Assembly (NCBI GenBank): GCA_028280195.1
Contig: JANQMH010000050.1
Span: 1-62,247 of the forward strand
Length of the DNA: 62,247 nt
From: Exilibacterium sp.
Lineage (GTDB): Bacteria > Pseudomonadota > Gammaproteobacteria > Pseudomonadales > Cellvibrionaceae
Direction of reading: 5' to 3'
The stretch's first letter is position 1, and each line of letters begins with the position of its first letter. Shown one piece after another: positions 55,807 through 62,247 of the stretch. The position numbers were made by a program, and so were the translations under genes. The notes under the pieces are model-generated. The model had not been told where the DNA came from and ran no database searches. It saw only the letters and a program-made list of their open reading frames with translations.

Positions 55807-56100
55807 CTAACCGCCGATCAGTACCGTTGGCAGCCCGACCACGATCACACCGCCGTGGGCAGTGGAATCACCCATGCGCGCTGCAGGCTTGCCGCAAACC
55901 ATAACGGTGCCACTGCCTTTGACGATCGTATCGGGCGGGCCGACGCAAACACAGGCGCTGCCAACGGTTGCAGAAGGCAAACTGCCGATCAGCACCGTGG
56001 GGCCGCCGGGGGACACAATCGGCCCCCCGACATGGGGTACCGTGCCGGTGACCATCGGGCAGGTGTGCATATCGGTAATGCGTGCTGCGGGTTGTCCCAT
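55807..56100 (-). CDS. PAAR-repeat spike tip protein
   Basis: The 97-residue protein is a stand-alone PAAR domain: MGQPAARITDMHTCPMVTGT at the start, GGPIVSPGGPTVLIGSLPSA, then a second CGKPAARMGDSTAHGGVIV. His and Cys residues of the kind that bind zinc at the tip are present (MHTCP, VCGKPA, TAHGG). It caps the VgrG trimer and can carry effectors. It is 2 bp after the unknown 199-residue gene and 21 bp before the nuclease gene on the same strand. Confidence 0.93.
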   Translation of the reverse strand: MGQPAARITDMHTCPMVTGTVPHVGGPIVSPGGPTVLIGSLPSATVGSACVCVGPPDTIVKGSGTVMVCGKPAARMGDSTAHGGVIVVGLPTVLIGG

Positions 56101-56102
56101 GG

Positions 56103-56702
56103 CTATGACTCCTCGGTTGCCGGTGCGTCGATATCCCCACGGCCCCCGGCGGCAAGATTCAGGCCCTGTTTGATATAGCGCCTGAATTTCACTTCCGCCT
56201 GATCGGGGTCGGGCAGTGCTGCGGCAAGACTGACACTGCCGGCCACCGCGTGCGCATAGAGATAGGGCGGCGGCGCTACTGCCGGCTGTCCCTCCGGCGC
56301 CATACTGCCGGCGGACCAGTAGGCGGCGGTGGCAGCCCAGCTGGCGGCACTTTTATGCCCGGTTTTGTCGCTCCATTTTTTCGCCAGCTGGCGGTTTTCC
56401 TCGCTCGGCTGCTTGACCCAGTCTTCCGCCGCGCCCATGGCCGCCGCATTGTCAGCGTCCAGTTCGCCGTCGCCGGCGGCATGCCGCGCCGCCAGGCAGG
56501 CCCACCACACGGCCTCGCGCTTCGGCAGCGCGTGGGCGATGAGTTTTACCGCATCGTTATAACAGCGATTTTCCGCCAGCGCCTGGATACAGGCCAGCGG
56601 CGTCATATCGGCCTGTAAAAGGGGCTGGTTTTCTTCAGCCACCTCAAAATGCTGCAATAACTCGGCGGCTGTTTTCGCTTTGACTTTCACTAACTCAGAC
56701 AT
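56103..56702 (-). CDS. unknown protein between vgrG and PAAR; adaptor or chaperone candidate
   Basis: The 199-residue protein is mostly helical and soluble. Features are VKAKTAAELLQHFEVAEENQ, LACIQALAENRCYNDAVKLI, LPKREAVWWACLAARH, the acidic DGELDADNAAAMGAAEDWV and an Ala-rich middle (KSAASWAATAAYWSAGSMAP). I see none of the motifs of the known T6SS adaptors DUF4123, DUF1795 or DUF2169. It may match a vgrG/PAAR-linked domain of unknown function (I recall DUF6931, not verified). Its place directly before PAAR and the effector suggests help in loading the nuclease. The start follows a poor ribosome site. Confidence 0.7.
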   Translation of the reverse strand: MSELVKVKAKTAAELLQHFEVAEENQPLLQADMTPLACIQALAENRCYNDAVKLIAHALPKREAVWWACLAARHAAGDGELDADNAAAMGAAEDWVKQPSEENRQLAKKWSDKTGHKSAASWAATAAYWSAGSMAPEGQPAVAPPPYLYAHAVAGSVSLAAALPDPDQAEVKFRRYIKQGLNLAAGGRGDIDAPATEES

Positions 56703-56776
56703 AACTTTATAGACCGCTGGCTTTGATGACAGTTTTTTTGCTGGCAGCGTGCGATGGCGGTGGTTGCAATAACGAT

Positions 56777-56802
56777 TATTTACAATACAGTTATTTACAA
56801 TA
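56777..56802. repeat. TTATTTACAATA direct repeat
   Basis: TTATTTACAATA lies at 56777-56788 and 56791-56802, with AATAAC words on either side. It sits in the 133-bp spacer between vgrG and the adaptor candidate. Confidence 0.75.
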
Positions 56803-56835
56803 ACAGACTTACACTAACAACGTTTGCCGGCGCCA

Positions 56836-58722
56836 TCAGTTGATGGTGGTAAGCCCGCCTTTCAGTGTCAGCATACCGCCGCCTTTCACTTCCGCCATCG
56901 CGCTGCCGTTTATCTTCACCATGGTACCATTGATGGACACGCCGGTATTGTCGATAGTGATCTTGTTGCCGCCAACTTTCAGGTTGATCGCCATTGACGC
57001 CTGTATATCGATACTCTGGGCGGACTTGACACCGATATTGCCTTTGACATCGGTATCATCGTTGCCTTTTATGGCCTGGCTTTGATTGCCCTTGACATCG
57101 GTCTCGTTGTTGCCCTTTATGGCGTGGCTTTGATTGCCGTCCACGGCAATATCGCGGTTGACCTTTACCTGTAAGGCCTGATTGTTTTCAATCGTACCTT
57201 TCTGATCGTTGTGGATCAAAAAGTTGTGGTCCTTGCCGGCCTCCATATAGATTTCTTCGGCGCCGCCCTTGTCGTCAAAGCGCAGCTCATTGAATTTCGA
57301 GCTTTCGGTTTTGAGACCACTCTGCGTTTTGGTATAAGGCGGCGCCTTATTGGCGGCATTGTACACGGCACCGGTAATCACCGGCCGGTCGGGGTCACCG
57401 CCCATGAACTCGACGATCACATCCTGCCCCACCCGCGGCACGAAAACCGAACCCCAGTTTTTCCCCGCATAGGCCTGGGCCACCCTGACCATGCAGGAGG
57501 TCTGTTCGGTATCCCACATGAATTGAACTTTCACCATGGTTTGCGGATCGGCGCCGGCGCTGTCGGTGGCCTTGACCTCCTTCACGGTAGCGATATGCGG
57601 CCCGTCCATACGCGCCCGCGACGGCCGCAGCTGCGGCCTCAGGGGAACGTCCGCAGGCTGGCAGGAAAAGCTGTTGGAATACTCGCCGCTAACCTCGCGG
57701 GCATGGTGGGCCTGGTGGTAAACGGTGGTAATCAGATACTTTTTGCTCTCTTTGTCGAGAATATCATGCTGCAGTGTAAACCGGCCACCGGCGCCGAATG
57801 AGCAGCAATTGCTTTCCGCCGCCGCGGTATCGTACTGGCTCTCGGCACCTTCTACATAAACTTTGGCGTAGTCCTGAATGCCCATGGTGCGGCCGTGGCC
57901 GACCAGGTCCTCGGTTCTGTCATAGGGCACATAGCTGGCGTAGTACTCGCGTTCAAATTTATCGATGCCGGTCAGCTTGGTTTTGGTGGCAGCGGCCGCC
58001 AAATTGGCGGTTGTGGGTTTAGACTCAATATGGTCGGCAAAAGCAAAACCGCCGGTATGAAAGCTGTACTGGTGCTGCCAGTTGTGGATATGGCTGGCCT
58101 GGGCAGCCAGGCCCTGCACCTCATCGCAGGGCACCTCGCCTTCGTCACAATCGAAAAACTGGGCGTTTTTGTCGGCGATCACCAGGGTGTGCTTGCCCTC
58201 GGCGTGGGTGAAGTAAAAGCTGATGCCTTCCTCGGCCAACAGGCGGGTAATGAAGTCATAATCGGACTCGTGATACTGAATACAGTAGGCGCGCTTGTCG
58301 TATTTACCCGCCTTGTACTGGAAGTCAATACCGTGGTCCTTGAGTACCTTGCCGACGATATCGGCAGTGCTCATATTGTGAAAGATGCGGTTGCTGCCCG
58401 ACAGGTTTAAAAACCACAGCCGCGGAACCAGGGTCATATGGTAGCGCCGCAGCCCTTCGCCTGTCATACCAAGGCAGTTGAAATTATTGACGACACCGTG
58501 AATATAGCGCGGCGCGTCTTTGCGGTAGTGGATGGAAAGCGTGACGCCCTGACCCACTAACTTGGTGGGATCGATATTCTTATCGGCGGACTGCAACTCA
58601 ACGCTGAACCGATAGAGATCCGATACGCTTTCCTCTCCCTCTAGGTTCAGGGCAATAAACGCATCTTTATACGACGGGGCGTCGATCCGTATCAGCCGTT
58701 TTTCCTGGGATAAGGCCAGCAT
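56836..58722 (-). CDS. vgrG: T6SS spike protein VgrG (TssI)
   Basis: The 628-residue protein has a gp27-like N-terminal part (LFRFSVELQSADKNIDP-like start, IHGVVNNFNCLGMTGEGLRR, YCIQYHESDYDFITRLLAEE, GISFYFTHAEGKHTLVIAD). A gp5 OB domain follows (HIATVKEVK, KVQFMWDTEQTSCMVRVAQA, FVPRVGQDVIVEFMGGDPDR, VITGAVYN). The beta-needle has KGN repeats (IKGNNETDVKGNQSQ) and ends in LTLKGGLTTIN. There is no added enzymatic C-terminal domain, so payload is probably carried by the PAAR-linked nuclease. It lies 119 bp after hcp. Confidence 0.96.
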   Translation of the reverse strand: MLALSQEKRLIRIDAPSYKDAFIALNLEGEESVSDLYRFSVELQSADKNIDPTKLVGQGVTLSIHYRKDAPRYIHGVVNNFNCLGMTGEGLRRYHMTLVPRLWFLNLSGSNRIFHNMSTADIVGKVLKDHGIDFQYKAGKYDKRAYCIQYHESDYDFITRLLAEEGISFYFTHAEGKHTLVIADKNAQFFDCDEGEVPCDEVQGLAAQASHIHNWQHQYSFHTGGFAFADHIESKPTTANLAAAATKTKLTGIDKFEREYYASYVPYDRTEDLVGHGRTMGIQDYAKVYVEGAESQYDTAAAESNCCSFGAGGRFTLQHDILDKESKKYLITTVYHQAHHAREVSGEYSNSFSCQPADVPLRPQLRPSRARMDGPHIATVKEVKATDSAGADPQTMVKVQFMWDTEQTSCMVRVAQAYAGKNWGSVFVPRVGQDVIVEFMGGDPDRPVITGAVYNAANKAPPYTKTQSGLKTESSKFNELRFDDKGGAEEIYMEAGKDHNFLIHNDQKGTIENNQALQVKVNRDIAVDGNQSHAIKGNNETDVKGNQSQAIKGNDDTDVKGNIGVKSAQSIDIQASMAINLKVGGNKITIDNTGVSINGTMVKINGSAMAEVKGGGMLTLKGGLTTIN

Positions 58723-58778
58723 GGCGAACCGTCCGTAACAGTTGGGTGCTTGTAAACTACGCAGTATTGTTAAGATAA

Positions 58779-58817
58779 GAAGCGATTATATAGCAAACAC
58801 CGATATATAATCGCTTC
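58779..58817 (-). terminator. 14-bp hairpin between hcp and vgrG
   Basis: GAAGCGATTATATA (58779-58792) pairs perfectly with TATATAATCGCTTC (58804-58817) around an 11-nt loop. It lies 24 bp after the hcp stop. Only a weak T-containing tail (CTTATCTTAAC) follows in the hcp direction. It probably acts as an attenuator or 3'-end protector that keeps hcp mRNA far above vgrG mRNA. Confidence 0.6.
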
Positions 58818-58841
58818 CGCACAACTGACACCGTTGCCCGC

Positions 58842-59333
58842 TTACAGCGGAGTAGCGGTTCCCAGATTGTAGCCGACTTTCATGCTACCCTGATTCTTGT
58901 TGGCCGTGTCAGCGGCGCTGCCGTCGAATTCCAGCTTGGCAAAGCTCAGGCTGACATTCTCGATGGGCGGACCACCTTCGCTGCTGTTGCTGACGCTGTA
59001 GCTGCTGACAAGCGTGTCGGTCAGCTTGTACTGGACGTATTTCTGCACTTCCTTGGCACCGGTCTTGACAATGTCGATCAGCACTTCGACGCCTTCGGTG
59101 CCGGCTAAGGCTTCCTTGAACAGCGCTGCCGAGGCGGGGCTCATGGTCATGGTCAAGTTCATTTCACTGATGGTCGGGCGCGACACTTCGCGGTCCTTCA
59201 TACCGCCGGTTTGCATGTGGATATTGCGGCCTACACCGAGGGAAAGCGACTGAATTGCAATACAGTCCTCATAACCCTTGGCGGTAACACCGCCCTTGAT
59301 TTTCTTTTTGTTAAAATTCATATAAATAGCCAT
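58842..59333 (-). CDS. hcp: T6SS inner-tube protein Hcp (TssD)
   Basis: The 163-residue protein is typical Hcp: MAIYMNFNKKKIKGGVTAKG, IAIQSLSLGVGRNI, RPTISEMNLTMTMSPASAAL and SFAKLEFDGSA. It forms hexameric rings of the injected tube. The ATG is preceded by AACGGAGAAAGAGCCC, a good ribosome site. It is the first gene of the leftward payload operon and faces away from the second kinase gene across 531 bp. Confidence 0.96.
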   Translation of the reverse strand: MAIYMNFNKKKIKGGVTAKGYEDCIAIQSLSLGVGRNIHMQTGGMKDREVSRPTISEMNLTMTMSPASAALFKEALAGTEGVEVLIDIVKTGAKEVQKYVQYKLTDTLVSSYSVSNSSEGGPPIENVSLSFAKLEFDGSAADTANKNQGSMKVGYNLGTATPL

Positions 59334-59500
59334 GGGCTCTTTCTCCGTTTGTGGGTTAACTCAACCCGTTTATGTGGTTTACTGAAACGCTTGTCGATCG
59401 TTACTGCCGGTTAAAAAGATTGATCTTGCCGATCAGGTGATACGAATTTAAACAAATAAATTTTGCCCCGGGAAGGGGGTAAAAAACGCTTTTATTTTCA

Positions 59501-59697
59501 CTCTGACACCTTTTTTCCAAGGCCGGCCGATCGACTCTGACACGACTTTTGCCGCCGCCTGCCCACTCTGACACGAATTAAGGCAGCGATGATAAGTCCC
59601 CCTGAAATAGTGGCGCTGCGCAAATTTGACTCCGGCACCAATTAAGTCCTGCCGCCGGCGACCGTCGCGCGGCGGGGAGTTGAGTCTGACACCATTA
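59501..59697. repeat. dispersed CTCTGACAC(G/C)A repeats
   Basis: Copies of CTCTGACAC or close variants occur near 59502, 59535, 59567 and 59685, and a CTCCGGCACCAATTAAGT variant near 59631. Two are followed by ATTAAG. Similar words flank decayed mobile or REP-type elements in other gammaproteobacteria, but no transposase fragment is visible here. Confidence 0.6.
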
Positions 59698-59718
59698 AGT
59701 GAAAAATAAATTCGAAAA

Positions 59719-59734
59719 TGTGATACAGATCACG
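59719..59734. promoter_or_regulatory. CRP/Vfr-type binding site
   Basis: TGTGATACAGATCACG matches TGTGA-N6-TCACA at nine of ten positions. It lies 131 bp upstream of the kinase ATG and 386 bp upstream of the hcp ATG. The distance suits activation of the kinase more than of hcp. Binding by a cAMP-receptor-type protein is predicted from the motif alone. Confidence 0.6.
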
Positions 59735-59864
59735 ACCGAACCCCGCCGCTACGGGTGAATGCCGCCGCCGGAGCGCGGCAGCACGACCTCAAATGCCGGC
59801 AGTAGCGGGAGGATTTTTAGGGTTTTCGCGCTAGAATGCTCCTGCAGAGACGATCACCGAGCCG

Positions 59865-61265
59865 ATGTCCATGACCACTGAAGACAGCCAACCCGATGAC
59901 AAAACCGAGCTGCTGGCGCCCGCCGGCGACGACGCCACCCGGGTCAAGCCGCTGGCCGGCGGCGATGCCACCAGACTGAATCCCCGCGCCGGCGCCGAGC
60001 AAGCGACCCGGGTGGCGGCCACCGAGGCGGCCTACACCCCCGGTGCAACGCACACCCGGGTGGGCATCGGCAGCACCGTCAAGCAGCGCTTTGTGCTGGA
60101 ACAGCTGCTGGGCGTGGGCGGCATGGGCGCCGTCTACCGGGCCAGGGACCTGCGCAAGGAGGAGGCCGGCGACGAGAGCAGCCGTATCGCACTGAAGATC
60201 CTCAGCGATGAATTCAGGCAGCACCCCCGGGCTTTCGTTACGCTGCAGCGCGAGGCCAAGAAAACCCAGGCCCTGGCCCACCCCAATATCGTCACCGTCT
60301 ACGATTTCGACCGCGAGGGCGACCTGGTCTATCTGACCATGGAAGAGCTGCGCGGCACCTCGCTGGCCGATATCATCAGCAGCGAGGGTCCGCCGGCCGG
60401 CAAGGCCGCCGTACGGCGGCGTATCGACCTGGTGCGGCAGATCGCCGCCGGGCTGGCCTATGCCCACAGCAAGGGCTTTGTGCACTCCGACCTGAAACCC
60501 AACAATGTGATGGTAACCGAGGAGGGTGTGGTAAAGATTCTCGACTTCGGTATCGCCAGGGCGGCCCACGAGAAGTCGGCAGACTCCTTCGATGCCGGTG
60601 AACTGGGCGCCCTGACCCCGCGCTATGCCAGTCTGGAAATGCTCAAGCACGAAGCGCCCGATCCCAGCGACGACATCTACGCACTGGGCATAATTCTGTG
60701 TGAACTGCTGGGCGGCGAGCACCCCTATCGCAACAGGGATGCCGCCGCCGCCAAACAGCAGCGGATTTCCCCGGCGCTGCCCAAAACCCGCAATCCGCTG
60801 CTGGGGGGCCTGCTCAGGCAGGCCGTGGCGCTGGAGCGCGGCAGACGTATCGCCTCGGCGGACGTATTCCTGCGCAAACTGGCTTTTGCACAAAAGGGCC
60901 CGGGGCGTATCGCCATTGCCGCCAGTCTCGCCATCGCGGCGCTGGCCGGCAACTACGCCTATCTGCAGACCATCGAGGACAGCGGCGTACCGTTCGAGGC
61001 CCTGCCGGCGGAACGACAGGCGGAATTCAGACAACTGATGGACCAGGGCCGCACAGCGCTGAACTTAAACATCCTGCAGGACGCAGTGGTATTTTTCGAT
61101 CGCGCCTACGCCATCCACGCCACCAACGATGAAATCCAGCAGGCCATTACAGCTATCCAACAGGACTTGAACCGCAAACTGGAAAACGCCGAAGATCAGC
61201 GCCAACGCGAATTCTACCAACAGCAGCTACTCCACCTGCAGGAATATAAGGCCTTCAGTCACTAA
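59865..61265 (+). CDS. second T6SS-linked membrane Ser/Thr protein kinase
   Basis: The 466-residue protein has a tail with Thr motifs (DDATRV at T25, GDATRL at T36, EQATRV at T48, THTRV at T64). The kinase domain (about 75-340) has GVGGMGAVYRARD, IALK (Lys111), EELRGTSLADI, HSDLKPNNVM (207-216), DFGIAR and LTPRYASLEML. A weak membrane helix (about 347-362, GRIAIAASLAIAALAG) precedes about 100 residues that look like a TPR-type helical end (RQLMDQGRTALNLNILQDAV). The catalytic loop is HSD, as in PpkA. It is shorter than PpkA and lacks the FGE domain. Its target is probably within the T6SS switch; this is inferred from place and motif. Confidence 0.9.
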   Translation: MSMTTEDSQPDDKTELLAPAGDDATRVKPLAGGDATRLNPRAGAEQATRVAATEAAYTPGATHTRVGIGSTVKQRFVLEQLLGVGGMGAVYRARDLRKEEAGDESSRIALKILSDEFRQHPRAFVTLQREAKKTQALAHPNIVTVYDFDREGDLVYLTMEELRGTSLADIISSEGPPAGKAAVRRRIDLVRQIAAGLAYAHSKGFVHSDLKPNNVMVTEEGVVKILDFGIARAAHEKSADSFDAGELGALTPRYASLEMLKHEAPDPSDDIYALGIILCELLGGEHPYRNRDAAAAKQQRISPALPKTRNPLLGGLLRQAVALERGRRIASADVFLRKLAFAQKGPGRIAIAASLAIAALAGNYAYLQTIEDSGVPFEALPAERQAEFRQLMDQGRTALNLNILQDAVVFFDRAYAIHATNDEIQQAITAIQQDLNRKLENAEDQRQREFYQQQLLHLQEYKAFSH

Positions 61266-61280
61266 TCACTAGTCACTAGT
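61260..61280. repeat. heptad repeat CACTAAT/CACTAGT across two stop codons
   Basis: CACTAAT, CACTAGT and CACTAGT follow each other at 61260, 61267 and 61274. The first unit holds the kinase TAA (61263-61265), and the second and third hold the TAG of the convergent dehydrogenase (61269-61271 read leftward). Only 3 bp separate the two genes. Confidence 0.8.
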
Positions 61281-62247
61281 AACTGAGTGCGCGCGTTCGA
61301 TGACGTAGGCGCGTATCGCTTCGGCGTCTTCGGGGTCGAGCACCGGTGCGAAAGAGACCATCCCGCGGGACTTCAAGGCCCCGTCCAGCACTACCTGACG
61401 CCAGGCTTGCGCCTGCCGGTTGAAGGCCGAGTAGCGCAGGTCGGCCAGCACGCCGCCAGCCACTGCAGAGTCGCCGTGACAGGCGAAGCAGAAGCGGTGG
61501 TAGAGCACTTTGCCGCGGCGGACCACAGCGGCCGGGGCAGTCAGCGGCGGTGGATTCAATTGGCGCTCGACTGCCTCGAGCACCGGCAGTTGCGCTGTGC
61601 CGCCAAGTTTGAATACCAGCAGGCGGTTGACCTTGCCTGCCGCCGATTCGGCCACGGCCTCGCCCAGCAATAGCGGCATAACACCTCCCCAGCCCGCCAG
61701 CACCGCCACATACTGCTCCCCCGCCAGCGCAAAGCTGACCGGTGCGGCGACAATGCCGGTCTGGGCGTCGAAAGACCAGAGGCGCTTGCCGCTGCCGGCG
61801 GCATAGGCGACAAACTCACCCTGGCCATTGCCCTGAAAGACCAGACCGCCCGCCGTTGCCAGCGTACCGCCGTTCCAGGGATTGCGCTGTTCAACCGTCC
61901 AGGCGGCCCGCTGCCGCACCGGGTCCCAGGCCACCAGCCGCCCCTTCAGCATGGCTTTGATCGCCTTGCGGATCTCGGGGTCTTCCGGCATCGCGGCGGC
62001 TGCGCCGTCTATGCCGAGATTGACCCCCATTACCTGCGCCTCGAAGTCGCTGTCCTGCTGGTAGTGGAACGGCAGGTCCATCGCCGGGATATATACCAGG
62101 CCGGTATCGGGGCTGTAGCTCATGGAGTGCCAGTTGTGGCCCCCAAAGGGACTGGGGCGGCCGAGAAAGGGCTGGTCGCGATAGCGCGCTCCCGGCCTTA
62201 TCACCGGCCGGCCGCTGTGCGGATCAATATGCGAAGCCCAGTTCACT
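61269..62247 (-). CDS. PQQ-dependent alcohol dehydrogenase with cytochrome c domain, C-terminal part
   Basis: The 3' 325 codons of a longer gene are present; the 5' part lies beyond the window. The PQQ propeller end shows GGHNWHSMSYSPDTGLVYIP, PWNGGTLATAGGLVFQGNGQ and SFALAGEQYVAVLAGWGG. The C-terminal cytochrome c has the heme site FCFACHGD and a possible Met ligand in RGMVSFAPVL. This is a type II quinohemoprotein dehydrogenase of the periplasm, oxidising alcohols with electrons passed to a cytochrome or azurin. It converges on the kinase gene. The signal and the disulfide-ring Cys pair cannot be seen here. Confidence 0.92.
   Translation of the reverse strand, partial: VNWASHIDPHSGRPVIRPGARYRDQPFLGRPSPFGGHNWHSMSYSPDTGLVYIPAMDLPFHYQQDSDFEAQVMGVNLGIDGAAAAMPEDPEIRKAIKAMLKGRLVAWDPVRQRAAWTVEQRNPWNGGTLATAGGLVFQGNGQGEFVAYAAGSGKRLWSFDAQTGIVAAPVSFALAGEQYVAVLAGWGGVMPLLLGEAVAESAAGKVNRLLVFKLGGTAQLPVLEAVERQLNPPPLTAPAAVVRRGKVLYHRFCFACHGDSAVAGGVLADLRYSAFNRQAQAWRQVVLDGALKSRGMVSFAPVLDPEDAEAIRAYVIERAHSVTSD

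Larger units (their letters stand above)
59334..59864. other. divergent spacer between hcp and the second kinase
   Basis: 531 bp without a gene. It holds TCTGACAC repeats (59501-59697), a CRP/Vfr-like site (59719-59734) and the promoters of both flanking genes. I could not place a convincing sigma-54 site. Confidence 0.55.

Noticed and set aside
59580-59650. Sigma-54 promoter upstream of hcp
   Set aside because: A GG...GC pair exists on the minus strand, but the spacing is 16 nt rather than 10, so it does not fit the consensus.

Overview
The window reads as chromosomal DNA of a GC-rich, PHA-storing gammaproteobacterium, perhaps a marine Cellvibrionales-type lineage. The class is supported by a RapA with the enteric-type N-terminus, a complete type VI secretion system (T6SS) with the TssJ lipoprotein, split-subunit PntAA/PntAB/PntB, and a YgiQ remnant. 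The order and family are inference only. Genes are dense. Many of the spacers carry short, locus-specific direct repeats.

Positions 1-16 kb are metabolic and housekeeping. phaC and phaR (PHA granule synthesis and its regulator) run leftward to the window edge. A 1.1 kb gene-poor stretch with a 17-bp iteron-like array and a lone XRE regulator follows. Next comes a molybdenum-hydroxylase module: a MocA-like cytidylyltransferase converging on xdhC, plus a two-subunit isoquinoline-oxidoreductase-type enzyme. rapA, an unknown 94-residue gene and an RluA-type pseudouridine synthase run rightward. The three-gene proton-translocating transhydrogenase operon runs leftward.

At 16.4-17 kb lies the frameshifted 3' end of a ygiQ radical-SAM gene, followed by a periplasmic metallo-beta-lactamase-fold hydrolase.

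From 18 to 61 kb the window is essentially a T6SS island. A PP2C phosphatase (PppA) and a Thr kinase (PpkA, with a C-terminal FGE-sulfatase domain) bracket a two-partner secretion pair, tpsB-tpsA, whose exoprotein is 2372 residues. The rightward structural genes are tagH-tssJ-tssK-tssL-tssM-tagF, then tssA-tssB-tssC1-tssC2-tssE-tssF-tssG-tssH and a TssB-TssC-like fusion gene. A leftward payload operon faces them: hcp-vgrG-unknown adaptor candidate-PAAR-HNH/WHH nuclease-SMI1/KNR4-type immunity. A second membrane Thr kinase with its own TR-motif tail closes the island. All thirteen Tss core components are present. A phospho-switch (kinases, phosphatase, FHA protein, TagF, and a Thr motif in the TssL tail) can be proposed from the sequence. 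A partial PQQ/cytochrome-c alcohol dehydrogenase ends the window.

The most interesting points are the TssB-TssC-like fusion that lacks the TssC C-terminal region, the nuclease/immunity payload with an unrecognised adaptor candidate, the shared Thr-Arg docking motifs, hairpins at three operon joints of the T6SS, and the pervasive spacer repeats. All calls come from reading the sequence; no database search was run.
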